From NCBI GenBank assembly GCA_019095985.1, contig CM032661.1, positions 27,987,909 to 28,051,908 of the forward strand: 64,000 nt of DNA, read 5' to 3'. Source of the DNA: Streblospio benedicti (Eukaryota > Annelida > Polychaeta > Spionida > Spionidae). A program made the position numbers and the translations under genes. The notes under the pieces are model-generated. The model had not been told where the DNA came from. It saw only the letters and a list, made by a program, of their open reading frames with translations, and did not search any database. Below are positions 45,290-58,975 of the stretch, piece by piece. Numbering within the stretch: position 1 is the first letter of the stretch; every line of letters starts with the position of its first letter.

Positions 45290-48200
45290 ATGACAGACTC
45301 TGACAACAGTCCAACCTCGGAGTTCGCGTATCCTCTCGGCTGGGCTCCTCCGAAAAAGACTCGTCCCCTGGAAGGCATGGATCTGATGAACCAGTTCAAA
45401 CTGACCGGACCCACGACGGCAGCACCCCCGGCTTACCCGATGGCGTCCACGTCATGCGGCGACGGCACCCCGGGACCCTCGGCACCGCCAGCTGACCCGT
45501 CAGAGCCTCTCCCGGCTTGCCCCGAGGGTGAGGCGCCTCCACCTTATACGACCATGCCCAGGAGTCCGTCAGAGCTCGGGGCTTGCCACTGGACGGGACC
45601 AGGTGCTACGGGCGCCTCCGGGGGTGCTTACGCCCCCAGGGGCGTCAAACTGGGATACATGGACTTTGTGCCTCGTCTTGTGCGGAAACGGATACTAAAG
45701 GATAATGAATACGAAACGTTTGAGTAAGTAATGTTGGTGGTTATGGCTGGGGTGATCCATGAATGTACTAATACTTAATACGTGTGTAGTGTAGTTATAA
45801 TGATTAAAAATGAATTGAGATTGGTGCCATATTAATATTATTAAATGATTAGCATTTGCACGTCTTTTATCTGATAATGAAGTGTCGATGTCTTTACACA
45901 ATTCCAACGAACAACGATATTTAGTAGGCTTTCTTTTTCAAGTGAATATAGTGTCTGAAAACCATTGTATAAGTTTGCAATAGATGACCACACCTTGCTT
46001 AAATTCATTTTCTCAGGAGCAATCATCTGCTATACATACGACCCACTTGGCACTGGGTCAGAGAAATCGTTTACAGTATAGTAATTAGACCCATTCTTAT
46101 TACACGTGGCATTCTGACTTCTTGCTATTATAAACAAATAGAGTAGGCCCTAAACATAATTTACCATATCGATCTTTCATAACAGGTATAACATTTAATG
46201 GTAAATGGCTACACAACATAATATCCTAAATTTAAAGTTCCGCAATTGGCCGGTCTAAACTCATTTGGCTATAGCTGACTAACGGGTTAATCGGTCGTCA
46301 TTATTTTTACGTGCACGGCTGCACGTTCCTGGGTTGCAGTGGCGGTGAGTAATATTAGGCTATACGTGTGGCATAAACATGCATGTTACAACTATAGCTT
46401 AAGTCGATCACAAATACAAATAGTGAATACCACGTACATAGATATTATCAAGCAATTTAAACTACAGCGGGCCATTACATTTTCATAAAGCACTCATAAC
46501 CTGCGATGGTGCAGTCCCCTGCGCATTCCCCGTCACGCACATTGTGACTGTAAATCAATGGGGAGATATGTTTATGGAATTACAACAGTTATTGCTGCTA
46601 TCGATCCTCTGAGATGGTGGCATGCACACGATGAACGAAAGGGGCTCTCACAATAAGTGCTTCTCGATTATAATTGTTTTAATGTTCGTTATGCTTCTCT
46701 TAGACATGCGTAATTTGCAGTTCAGTATACATCAATTTATATTTTTAATATACCCAAATGTCGTCCGTTATGTAAATCCTTTGTCTGAATGCTCATCCAC
46801 AAATAAACAATTTATATCAATCGTCACAAAAAGTTCTGTGAAACAAAAACTGTTATCTATCAGCATCGTGGCTGTGGTACCAATGTCTGCAAGAATTGAT
46901 AAGATTCCTGATGTCTGATATTAAAACACTTAGGGTTGGCAGCATTTCATATACAAATATTGAAATTCTTGTATTGGAGTACTCCTCCCATTAAAACTTA
47001 ATGCAAATGTTTTGCTGGGTTTGTTACTTCACTAGAAGATGTTGAATGGATTTTGGAAAATAGATTTCATTTCCATAATACAAGGAAATCGCATAATTGC
47101 CTCGTCAAAATATCATGACCAATGCCCATGACCACTAAAATGTCGACCGTGACCATCATGACTACAACCTTACATAACAAGCAGGTTAACTTAATAACTA
47201 GCATTTTCCCCACGTAGTACACGTTTACGCTCAGGCAAGGCTCGCATAACCGGAGGATAGGGGTTGTAGGGATTGAACTCCAGCGAAAGAGTTATGCTCC
47301 CTGCTAGGCGCAGTCTCTCCCCTGCTACATTGACAGCAAACACCAACTTGGACCCATGGAATCAATACCAAATAACTGACCATTTATCACAATACAATGG
47401 ATATATAGCACTGCATGCGAAAACCATAGACTGATGATACCAACTTTGCTCATACGGTAGCTTCTCATCCACAGGGTAACTCATATGATATCTACGTACG
47501 CCACATTCCCCGCATCCTGTGCTACGTGACTGTAATGCAAAACACGTACGTGTGATTTCTTGGGCTTGCAGCACCCTCATCCAGCGGGCCAACAACTGGC
47601 TGGAAGAGCACGACGGCGTGCGCCTCATCTCGTGCGAGACCGTCAGCTGGTTCGGCATGAGCGTCAAGCACATCTACTCCGACTCGTGCACGTTCGCCAA
47701 GAGCATGAACGGCTCGCAGAAGACCAAGTACCATGGCGGACTCAGGTACCTGCAGTAGTAGGGGCGCCGGCGGGGGTCATAGGGATAGAATGATGTGATG
47801 TGTGTGGGGTCGTGGGATGGTGTGTAGGGTTTTAAGATATAGAGGGTGGCTATATACAGACGTGCACTGCCATTGAGTAACAGCTATTCGTATGTTTTTA
47901 AATATAGATATATATTGTTATATCTTCCTTATCTGAGCCGAGCTTAAAACGTATGTAGGCCTACAACTGCATTTATAGCTTAATTAGCACATTGACCACC
48001 AACGCAGTGGGTGTAGAACTCGTTCTTCTAATATCTGTTGCCACTTTGGCCTTCATAGCCCATGCACCACCAGCTTTCCAAGCTCCAAAAACGTAGGACC
48101 ATTCTAGTGATATGAGTTTATTCCACTGCAATGTCGTTCACACTGCAGCTATGTTTCCATTTTCAATAACTTATGGATTGAATAACAAGTCATTAATACA

Positions 48201-51200
48201 TACACATGTCTAAAAGTGAATGTACTGAAGAACACATGGTGCATGTAGACCCCTCAATAAACCAATATATCAAGTCCAACACACTGCAACCCAGCACGCC
48301 ATTGCAGGCTGTGGTACCTGCAGGACGTCTTTCCGTCGCCGTCGCCTCGCCGCCACCCGGCCGCCGCGACCGCTGTGATCGTGTGCCGCACGTACGTGCC
48401 GCGCGACGGCGAGCGTTTCGACCAACTCATAGCCCGAGCCAACCGGTCGCTCAGCAATGACAGGATCGGAGGTGAGCAGCCCGGGGTTAAGGGGGCAGAG
48501 GGGCAGGGATAAGTTTAAGTTTAGAATTTGCACTATATGTATTGCAAGGTGTCCTTATTGCCCCATAAAGAGTAATGTGGGTCACGAATGAAGATTATTC
48601 TTCATTTAAGACCAACTATGGAGGTCAAATAGAGTTTGAACATGTGTATGATGAATAAGAGGAGCTCGAATTACAAACGCAGAGAAGTATAGTGCATGCT
48701 AGTCCGTGACAAATACACAGCACGCGTTTATGCATTCCCGTGTCACGCCCGCAAGTGTTCTTTTCTGCAGGCTACATCCTGTCCATCGAGACGGTGCGCT
48801 CGCTGTGCCGCGCCAGCGACTACCGGCCCGGGCTGGTGAACCCCAACCTCACGTACTGGACGGAGGACCCCGAGTACAGCAAGGTGTACGCCCTGTGTCT
48901 GCGCGTCTATGCCGTGCTCGCCAACACCGCCGGCTACGAGACCATAGGTACGGGCGCGCATCACTTGGAGATCGAGGTTTTGCATAGGTAGATTCATGGG
49001 TTGGGTGAAGGGGACGCCCCCCCCTTTCCCCACCAAAATGCTTCATTTTCATAGGGTTTTTCATGAACTCCCTCCAGTGTGCCCCCCCCCCCTTTTCTTA
49101 AGTGCACCCCCCCTTCCAAAAACCTGGATCTGACACTGTTTTGAGAAAGGTGTGGGGTGAGGTATGGGGTCGGGCGTAGGTAAAGGATCGCATGGGATGC
49201 GTGAGGGCCACTTTCATTACACCCCTGGATATGTGTATGTGCATCATGTAGTTAAAATGTTTATGCAGCTGGGGTTACGTAGGTGTGCTATTTTTTTCTA
49301 TTATGAGGGTACGGGTATGTGTGCATGATAATGTAGTGATGTCAAATGGTACCTCTATCTATGTTACTGTCCTAAAGTGGTCCCACTCGTTCGTGAGGTG
49401 GTCTCTTTTTGGAGGTTCACGTTCGTTGTTTTATCAATGCTTGAGACCGCGAATAATGGTCTTATTATAGAGGTGATATCAATAGTGAAGTGGTTCAAAA
49501 TCTGAGGTTCTGCTGTACAGTACTATGAGTACGTACTTTAGTGGTCATGCTAGCGTGAGGCTAGGGGTATGTAAGCATTACGTTGATGAGACGATGGGAT
49601 ACTACGTAGCAAGCTCTGGCGCAGAGGATACTCATACAGACATAATGCATTCCGGCAGGTGTGAACTACAGTAGGAGAACAAAAGGCGCATATTTTTATT
49701 AGGGACGGTGCAATATTTAACAGGCGGGGGGACCGGTGCGTATCAAAAAACTTGTCTGAAAAAAGGTCTTGTCCCCTGCTGATGTGATGAAAAAAAAACT
49801 GATGTCCCATGACCTCTATTCATAAAAAAAGTCCGCGTCCCCTCCCATGAATACTTGCGTGATTAATTTGTACCGATTCGCTTACGTCGAGGTGGGATTT
49901 CAGCAGCTGAAAAAAAGTACATGTCCCATGCCCAACGAGAATGAAAAATCATCCGGTCCCCCTATTTTGCACCTTGAAAAAAGTACCTGTTCCCCTACCA
50001 AATGCACCGGTCCCCCTTCCTGGTAAATATTGCACCGTCCCTTACAACACCCTGATGTTGTGTTGAGATGCACCAGTCGTGAATTATAATACCTGATGCA
50101 TTATGTCTTCTTTGTAGAGATGATGTGTACATACTATATTTAAAATCACTAGAATTTTACGTTCATTTCCTCCACATTATATGATGTGTACCTTTTGCAA
50201 TGTATATATTTAATAACGAACCAGTAAATTATAGCGATTTGTAATGTATTCTGCGATAGAAGGATATAAATTGATCCAAGCTCCTATGTTTGCTGCAATT
50301 GGATGTCTTCTATTCCAGGCTTCCAGGACTTCACACCAGAGCACAACAAGCACACCAAGGAGAACAAAGGCTATGAGGTATAGTTAATGTATTACGATGT
50401 GATAAGTATAACTATTAAACTAATTTACATCTGAAAACAATAGGGGCAAATGATTTTAAGTGAAACTGCAAGTCAATATGGGAAAGGTTCGTTCCACAAA
50501 CAGAATCTATACGATGGACGCTCGCTGTGAAATGTGTGTTAAGTTCACCCAACCAGAGGTGAGGTTGTGCCATCAGGTTTGTACTAAATGGCACAGTCTG
50601 TGGTGGTTACATTCTCTGATGCTTAAAAAATAGTTTTGTAGAGATAGCCATCAGTTTGTTGTGTACTAAATGGCACAGTCTGTGTATGTATTTTAGCTCA
50701 TGATACGTTGTACAATTTTTTAAGCACACACAAAAACAACAGCAACAATAATAACAATAATGAGTAGATAATACATTTGAAATGGCAGCTCCTCGCAACA
50801 ATATCATCGAAAGTAAGTACAATACATAAGGCCATTTTCGCGCGTCTGTTGGCATGTGTCGTGTGTTACAGGTGTACAGCGATGTTATGGGGCGCGCTAG
50901 CCGCTGGATGGCAGCGCAGCAGGGCGTACGCTTTGTCAACGTGCAGTCCGTCAACGTCAAGCTCAAGAACCGTGAGCACCGGCTTTTCAGTATTTTTCTT
51001 ATCTTATTTGTTTGTTTCTAACTATTTTTTATATTACTTTTTGTATGCTCTGTTCCACGATATAGATTTTATGGTGGACTACAGTACCGGTACCAATGCT
51101 GATGTTTTGTATAAACGTGCAAGCTGAGGTTAAATTGTTAACGTTTATAATATCCACATATGAGTTTGTGATAGTTTTGTAATATTAGGTGGCAAACGAC

Positions 51201-53163
51201 ATGTTAAAACAGAAATAAGTTTAATGTTCAAACAACAAGAGTGTCCCGCGCGAATCTGAGACGAGTAGTGAGGTGTCCCCATGAGTTAAACTTATTTAAT
51301 TACTATTTGGGTAAACCCACGAAATCAAGGATACATTCTCACGTTTCCGTTGCCTACATAAAACGTTTCACGAATAGGGACAACTCACTGGAAAACCATT
51401 TTGCCCTTCTACGAGTGTTCACAACAAGAGCGGTTTCTAAACTGTAGGCCTACTTTCCATGTTACCAGGCGGTCCGTTCGAGGAGCGCTCTGTGTTCACG
51501 GAGCACCAGTGCGCCAACAACCGCTCCAACCTGTTCACAGGGCTGAGCCGCACCACCAAGTACGTGCGCATCGTGCGCACGTACTTCACCATCCTGCAGG
51601 GCGGCGCTGCTGGCGGCGACCTGCCCGCTGCCAGGCTCACGTACAGGTGACACCAGCTTATGCCACACTTGAGTCTTTGATAAGATGTATGCGCGTCTTG
51701 CTAATACGCGTGGCGTCACTGGATTTTGAGCCTATACTGTTGTGGCACGTGTTGCCGGGATATATAACACAGCCAATGGTTATTATTTATTTCTAGGTAA
51801 ATCCTATCAATCTTTAGTAGGTCTTATTTAGAAATAGATAATAGTTAATGTGTAGAAAAAAATACAATGAAGCTATTCAAAACATAATGCAGTACTTGTT
51901 TTGGTATGGTTATTAACCCCGTCTTAAATTGTACCAGTAGAAATGGTGTTCACACCGTAAATGAAGTATATATACCGTCACCCATCTTTACCGATTGTGG
52001 GCCCTGGGGCCCATGTCACAGCACACAGACATGCTCTATTCCACAAGCACCACCTCCCAAAACACAGGCCATTTCTATTACAAACTGTTAATGGTTTCAG
52101 AACGTTCGCCCCCGCCCAGATCGCGTCGTCGACCCGAGAAAAGCCGACGGAGTACGAGGAGACTCGGCGACTGCTTGAGAGGATCAACCAGTGGCTACAG
52201 ATCACTGGTAGGTGCTCACGGATCAAATTAGAACATGTGGTTTTGCAGTTGTATATGTTGTGTGATTTTTTTTATTTGACGACAGAATAACGTGGGATAT
52301 GCTATGCTATGGGGAGGCTACAATAGTATAGGTCTAAAATACTAACTCCTAATGATGTCCCTTTGACCTTGATAATAAATCCAAATACATGTAAGTGTCT
52401 TGTGCTTATATTTGCACATTATGACATATATGTCACCCAGTGGAAAGTAACACGCCAAGATGTCAGTGAACTGACCTTGTGGAATTATAGTACTTTGAAG
52501 AATCTATATTCACCAGATGTACATTACGTACACACAGGCGTGCACAAAAAAAATTATGCAATAAGTTTAATTTTGATATTTTCTATAACAGTGATTCACA
52601 CAATTGTTAACAATTTTAGGTGCTACCATCTTCGGTGTGGAATCAGTTGCCATCCGCCAGACAAAGGGCAACCAACAGCTTCTTGGGCCAGAAGCCACGT
52701 ATTCGGAGAATCACCTTCCCTCTCCATATCTAGAGCGCTGGCTTTACCACATCAGGTATTAATACACAGTAGAAAAGTAGGGGTTGTTATCATAAATGTA
52801 TTCTATAATATATACATGACAAAGTCATATGTAGTGTGCCTTATAGATTTAATAAATCAGTTTCAAACTATTGAAAATACATCTCAATATAAAGAAATAT
52901 ATTTTTCGAGTATAAAGCATGCAACAGAACGTTGATTACAGCGATGTCGAGCAATGTTCCACGCGAGTTCATAGGTTTTCAAAATTTGAGAAACTATAAT
53001 ATACCTATTTTCCCCAATTAGATAATATTACAAATTTTATTTATTTAGTGAATTTATGCTACTGTGACACTCTGCTTTCAGGCTGTACCTCAATGGGGAG
53101 TACCTCGAACCTCCTGGCGCAGTCAGTCTTGTGATACCCAGTGTAACAGTAGTACAGTGGTGA
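45290..53163 (+). CDS. Unrecognised 536-aa protein: two PPxY motifs and four tandem modules
   Basis: Exons: 45290-45723, 47572-47745, 48308-48471, 48771-48947, 50319-50377, 50872-50971, 51469-51646, 52101-52207, 52620-52755, 53082-53163; 1611 bases, every phase closes, stop TGA. Residues 1-120 are Pro/Ala/Gly-rich with PPAY (46-49) and PPPY (83-86), ligands of WW domains. After that come four degenerate modules. Each has (a) a probable helix R-[AI]-[NS]-x-[WS]-[LM] (R at 150, 246, 344, 456), (b) 16-18 residues later a strand ending [EQ]-[TS]-V (167, 264, 361, 472), and (c) 36-45 residues later a strand with a conserved Arg followed by an aromatic: GLRLWY, CLRVYA, IVRTYF, HIRLYL (Arg 203, 302, 406, 510). 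The C-terminus is short and hydrophobic (VIPSVTVVQW). No signal peptide or transmembrane helix. I do not recognise the family; function unknown. The start context at 45290 is weak; Met30 is the next in-frame choice. Confidence 0.87.
49010..49137 (-). repeat. Dispersed GGCAGATCCAGG-type repeat, reverse copy
   Basis: The plus strand ends CCAAAAACCTGGATCTGACA after C runs and AATGCTTCATTTTCATAGGG, the inverse of the copy at 1831. It lies in an intron of the four-module gene, just after the donor at 48948. Confidence 0.65.
49367..49515. mobile_element. TA-flanked Tigger/pogo-like MITE copy
   Basis: The right end GAGGTTCTGCTG|TA and left end TA|CTGTCCTAAAGTGG flank AGTGGT- and GAGGTG-rich text shared with 35440-35624 and 54890-55040. 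Confidence 0.45.
49702..50041. mobile_element. PIF/Harbinger-like MITE, 340 bases
   Basis: Inverted ends GGGACGGTGCAATATTTA... match over 22 of 23 bases (49702-49724 against 50041-50019). TTA lies on both sides (49699-49701 and 50042-50044), the 3-base TWA target duplication of PIF/Harbinger. The interior repeats AAAAAGTnC(N)TGTCCC-like and GGTCCCCC text. No coding capacity. Located in an intron of the four-module gene. Confidence 0.82.
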
Positions 53164-54889
53164 ATACTGAAAAGAAAACTAGTATTAATATAACTACTAT
53201 TTAATATTTCAATACTGCAGCTTTATGTATACTGCAGTAGATGATGTTGGTGCGGAAATTCAGTTCAAATCTTTCAAAAATATATAGACACTGTTGTGCT
53301 ATGGTGTTGTTGTTATGATTTAATTATGTGATTGACACTTGTGATGTGAGCGCTATATCAAATGTAGTGGTACTTCAATGAACAATCCTGGATTACAAGA
53401 CAACTGCAGTGCTCTTGAACTGTAATAGTACCGAGACATTCGAAACTCATTCTTCAGGCATTTAGTAACTTTTAAAGCTACATGTATGTACCATTAAAAA
53501 GATAAAATGTGTATTTTAAAGTTTACATGATACCATTAATTAATCAGTTTGGAGTGACTGTTAGGTGAATGTTATCAAGGTAAATATGTATATACTTCGG
53601 TTAATATATTTGACATTCTTCCTTGACCTTGTACTGGTTTTTACATTGCTTCTTACTTAGCCAAAATGTTCAGTATATAATTTACACTGTGGCATGTGTT
53701 GTAACCCGATTTTATGATTGTGTATTCTATTATTGTGATATTGCGTGATACTTGTACATGAGTGGTACTTCAACGTTGATAATGCATGTGCTGTCTAAAG
53801 CGCTAATAGAAAATTTCTACTAATATGTAAGTTAAAATTGGATGTTATCAGTAATTTTAGACTGCACTAAACTTATCAGATAATTTGTGCAGTTCTGAGT
53901 ACCATAAATCTTCTAATATTGGCCTACCTCTAACACTCACCTACTTCTATTAACACCCCACTGAGCTGTGGGTGTTCTGTTAATTGGCTGCCTCTGTTAA
54001 ATGCCCTTCAACCTTCATGATTTACGTGTTGTAGAAAAGGGTGTACAGTATGTGGTGTATGATTGGATGTAACACCAAACCTTTTGTACTTACTGTACTT
54101 GTTATGTGTAATATTATACACATGTATGGTAAATGTGCGCCGGCAACAAGACATGCAACTAAATTACGTATGTGTCCATTTAGAATAAGATAAAACCTAT
54201 GCTGGTTTTCTGGCGCGCGCATAACCACCTGCCTCCATTAACCACCAATCACTAATAAATACCACCCCCCCTCTAAAACCGTGGTATTTCAATAGACGCC
54301 TGGTTGTTAATAGACGATTTATGGTACATTATACTGTAAGTGAAAAGCAGGGATTTTCAGATAGATTGGTATTGATGCATCAGGTACATAAGTACAGTAT
54401 ATAAGAAAGTTAGTAATGGTTGTAACATGCAAATGATTGGGTACAAACTGATAGGTACATGAAAATACAATAATAATCATTGTTCTGGGTGTGAAATGTC
54501 CAGGAACTATCCAGTTTTAAGCTGATAATTTTTCAGCTACGGTTACATATGAATATGTTATTTTTATTCTAATTCTAGTCATCCTCGCATTCCTCCTTTC
54601 CCCATGTTTTAATGATATAACTATTGACCTAAATAACCTATTGAATGAGAGAATCAAATTTATAGCCAATTTAATTCCACGTGGAAGAATATGGCAAAGT
54701 AGATATTTTATTTGACTATACATGTGTATGTTTTTATTTATATATAAGATAGTATGCTTGTATAGTGTGTCAATATTTTATGTAGATATATGTACATGTA
54801 TTTTATAAACTCAAGAGTATTATTATGATATGCCTAAATTTGGATATTAAGACATCAATTCAATTTCATAATACATGTACATTAAAGCC
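53164..54889. other. 3' untranslated region and spacer
   Basis: Presumed 3' UTR of the four-module gene; AT-rich, no second gene. Poly(A) signal not settled. Confidence 0.4.
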
Positions 54890-55040
54890 TCAGTGGAAGT
54901 AAGTAAAACTATCTCAATTGGTGAGGTGTCCCCATTAATGGAGAATTTTTGTACTTAGCATTGCACAAAGGCGAATAAAAATTGTCCTTCATTGTGAAGT
55001 GTCCCTATTAATGAGGTGTCCCCATGATGAGGTTTCACTG
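54890..55040. mobile_element. TA-flanked Tigger/pogo-like MITE copy
   Basis: Left end TA|CATTAAAGCCTCAGTGG and right end GATGAGGTTTCACTG|TA. The interior repeats GAGGTGTCCCCATTAATG three times in degenerate form. TA target duplication and CAGTGAAACCTC-type ends suit the pogo/Tigger group. Confidence 0.6.
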
Positions 55041-58000
55041 TACAGCATATCAGGGTTATTTTTTCGTTGGAATTTTCAAAATGGAAGTATTTCCACTTGA
55101 TTATAATTATCATAAATGCATGGATCAAATTGACACATGAGGGTATTCATATTAGAAAGGTATTCCTAGTATTGCTACAATGCTTCTGCCATATGCCTAT
55201 TAACATACGTGTATTACGTGCACCTAATAATTATGCATTTATGGGTTTAGAATGCGATTGCTAATAAAATCTTTATGATGAAAATATAAAGGCTTCATTT
55301 AAATATTTATTATTTATTTTGATTTTGTAACTAAATGTGATTGATTTCAGTTTAGTGGTTATTTTTAGATTTTTGTTATTGTGATATCTGTCATTTTTAG
55401 TGAACGTTTCTCTGAAGAATGTCAGTGTTTACTTTAATAATGTTTTATTACACAATATGAGTATTTATAATTATCTAACATAAAAGCCAATATTGTATAC
55501 TTATCCCATACTTAATATGCATTGATAATTTACTATATTGCTGTATTGTCTGAAAATAAGCAGAAAATAGATGGAAGTCTTCGGGACATATTCCTTTTAA
55601 CTCTTGCACATGGATATTCTATATTTCATCACTCAGCACGACGGTGCATTTTATTATTACCAAATGTACATGCTTTAAACCAGTATGTTATTACATGTAG
55701 TACAGCTAGCATTCATTGAACTTATCAAAAGATTAAAATGTATATGGAAGTAGTGTCTTATTCAGGATACAAATAAAGTCTATAAATTACATGATTTGTG
55801 TGTTCATATCATTGATATTTTTCACCTTAGTCATCAATTTTGAAAATAATTTGTTACATAAATGCATCTACAACGTTAACATATCATTTTTAAATTTACA
55901 AATACAAAGGAGTGTGTTTAGAATACATGTAAATTGAATAAAGTCATGTATGACATGGATATATTCATGAAATTAACTTCTAGTCCATACGAAATGGACA
56001 CCTACTGACTGGGTTTTGATTGTCATCATGATGCGGACATTCCTTTGTGTTATATTGGTAGTCTCAAGTATTATTATTATATGTACAGTCCATGTAAACC
56101 TACTCATCATTATTATTTTCATAATGACAGGTGATGATCCAATATTTTGGTTTTTAATATAAATATCATTGTTTGATCATCATGTCTGATAACATCTAAC
56201 ATTTTGCACATGTAATCAAACAAACCAGTCAAATCTTTATTAAGCCATTTAAGATTAATGTAGTAAAGGTTTTAACTTTACTGAAACTTTAATGTTTATT
56301 AACCAGACTGTGCTTCAAATTGAAACAATTACGCAGTCATGATGACAGAACAAAGGGACAATGGTAACACGTTTTGACAATAAAACGGTATCCTTCAATT
56401 AAAATCCTTCATCCTTATGGTAACATTGATAAAGGGTAGCCAAGGACAATAATCACAAATGGGGTATTAACAGTTTACTTTGTGGTTAAGACGTATTGAT
56501 CACCAAACCTACTGCAGGAGCACAGAGGGGTCATTTCAGGGCTTGGACGAGAACTGCCAGTCTTTAGCATAATATCATAGAAATTGGCAGACGGTAGTAT
56601 CGCCTTCGGATTTTCAAAGACTCCAATTTACAGACACTTTTTAAAACTTCGTGTTGGAGACTGATTGTGAAGTTGTGTATTCTGCAGCTTATAGATGATC
56701 AGCTTATCTCTCTCATAAGAAGATTGTAATCAACGCAAAAAGGTACTGGATTTTTTTAATTTAATTAGTGCTGCAATTTGCAAATGAGTAAGCTGAACTA
56801 TAGTGTTCTCGAACTTTTGCTTATTGTAACTTTACTTTATCCTACATTTGACTTAGCATAAGAACTCAAATTAACTTAGAAGAATTAGTAATGTGATAAT
56901 TAACAGTGTGACGTAACATTTATAGATGATAAGCTTCTTTCTCTAGTAAGGAGATTTTAATCAATGTAAGCAGGTACTGGATTTTTTTTATATTAGTGCT
57001 GCAACTTGTGAAGTGTAGTCACTGGACTATAGTGATTGCAGACCCTAGTTTTTTTTTATTGTACTTTATCTTATATTTAAATTACAATATTAAGAAATTT
57101 GAAAAAAAACGCAACCGTAGACTATTTAATAATATAATGATTAACATGGTGGTGTAACTTTCTAATTGGCGCCAAAGTCAATTACGAGAAACTGAAAATT
57201 TTGCGATTTGACGTGACTGAAAAGCATATTCAGACAAGATTCTATGCCAGATCAACTATATACATGTACGTATATCCAATTTGATTGCCGCAATTGCAAT
57301 TGCAAATTGTTTGTTACTAATTGAACATGTTATCATAAGAGTTCTAGGTATGTTCTACTTAAATAATCAGTTTGCCATTAGATTTGTTTTGATGTCATAG
57401 AGGATAAGTGTTTTCAGATTCATAGTAACAAACATGTTTTCGGATTCACAAATATAAACATGCTTTCTTTGTCCTAGTTTGAACGTTTATAATAAGTTAA
57501 AAGTAATTAATCGAAAGTCAATGCCCGGATAGACACAGTACATGTAAATGTAACTAGGTGAAGGTCATTGGTAAGGCCATAGAAATGTTTGACAATGACT
57601 GAATGTTTACAAACACTATCACATGGCCTTCTCACAACTGGTTTAAACCTGAATTCTGATAAAGACTGGTTATATAGTTATTGTGTACAACTTTCATTCA
57701 TGTAATGTTGTACACACTTTCAAGGGAGCAAGTTGTCGGAAATTGAAGTTCTTGGCCGAATAGGTCCATATGTACATGAACATTATACAGGTACAGAGAG
57801 ATATGGTAGACTGTGGTAAGTTTATTTTCACCTACATTTATAATAGAATTTCATCATGTACCATATTTTAGAGTAGACATCGTGCTCAAGTTATTAGCAC
57901 TACCCAAACATGCTAGTAGGCATGTACGTCTGTCTCCAAGGTAATCCATATGTTAACGTTATGATGAGCCATACATGTAGTAGTCTACCTGAAAAGGTAA

Positions 58001-58395
58001 AAAAAAATACTTGTTTAGTGAATGTAATAACAAAATTTGGCTAAAGCCCATAACTTGAGCACTGCCAACAGCTTGAGCACTTCCTCTATACCTGGCAAAA
58101 TATCTCGTAAGAATGAGTTGAAACAAAGTGGCAAATGGTTCGACATACAAATTATATAACATTTTTTTAAATTCTTCGTTAATGACATTCAACATCAACT
58201 GAGTACAATGGATTTAACCTACGTACAGATTTGTATTTTAGCCAAACCAAGGAGCGTGGATTTTTTTCTTCTTCACACAGAGGGATAATTGCGCTCATCT
58301 GATGACCCCAACTACTCTAGCATACTGAGCAATATATGTGCCTTCGCTCAACGAACACAGAACGTCAAATCTATTTTACCTTATAACTAAAAGTA
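55041..58395. other. Spacer with an old local duplication
   Basis: No gene supported. Segments at about 56685-56810 and 56915-57050 are diverged direct copies (TATAGATGAT, GGTACTGGATTTTTTT, AGTGCTGCAA, CTATAGTG in the same order). An AATAAA lies near 55774. Confidence 0.55.
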
Positions 58396-58640
58396 TACGG
58401 GGCGGATTTATAGGGATGTGGGGGAAAGGCTGAAAAAAGAGGGATGTAGGGGAAAAAGGCCAAAAAAAGGGTGTGCACATGTGGGATTTCAAGGAAGTGG
58501 GGTGTGTATTTTCCATACTTAGAATTTGTGGGATGTGGGTAAAAGGCAAAAATATCCAGGGATGTGGATCTTGATCAAGATCTAGGGATCTTGTGCAAAC
58601 AAGATTAGGGAAATGGAATTTACTGACCCTCTGTAACCCC
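58396..58640. repeat. Degenerate GGGATGTGGGGGAAAGGC repeats
   Basis: Four imperfect units of GGGATGTRGGGGAAAAGGC with G/A-rich spacers; low-complexity, purine-rich. Confidence 0.6.
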
Positions 58641-58797
58641 CCCCCATTACACCTTCACCTGACTGCACAATGCACATTATAATTAAAACCGTACCAAGTA
58701 ACAGTCATTTGGTTGTTAACATACATAACAAGACCGTTCTACATCCAAGTTCATAGACAGATCCATATTTCATTTTAAGTTAGGATTTTGGCATATC

Positions 58798-58871
58798 CAC
58801 CATCGATCGCGCGTACGAAACTCATGAAATCGCCCCCCCCACCTCAGCTAAAAACCTGAATATGCCAGTGC
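58798..58871 (-). repeat. Dispersed GGCAGATCCAGG-type repeat, diverged reverse copy
   Basis: GCGCGTACGAAACTCATGAA, a C run, then AAAACCTGAATATGCCAGTG; the inverse order of the elements in the copy at 1831. Confidence 0.45.
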
Positions 58872-58975
58872 AGTTAATAGTTATCCTACACGTAAAGTAC
58901 AACGGGTTGAAGTGACAGACTGTGTTAAACATCCAAACCTACTAATTTTCAGAACTGACCAGTGCTGTGTGCACC

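Noticed and set aside
52363-52935. 190-codon plus-strand frame
   Set aside because: It overlaps the real exon 52620-52755 in another frame and consists mostly of AT-rich intron.
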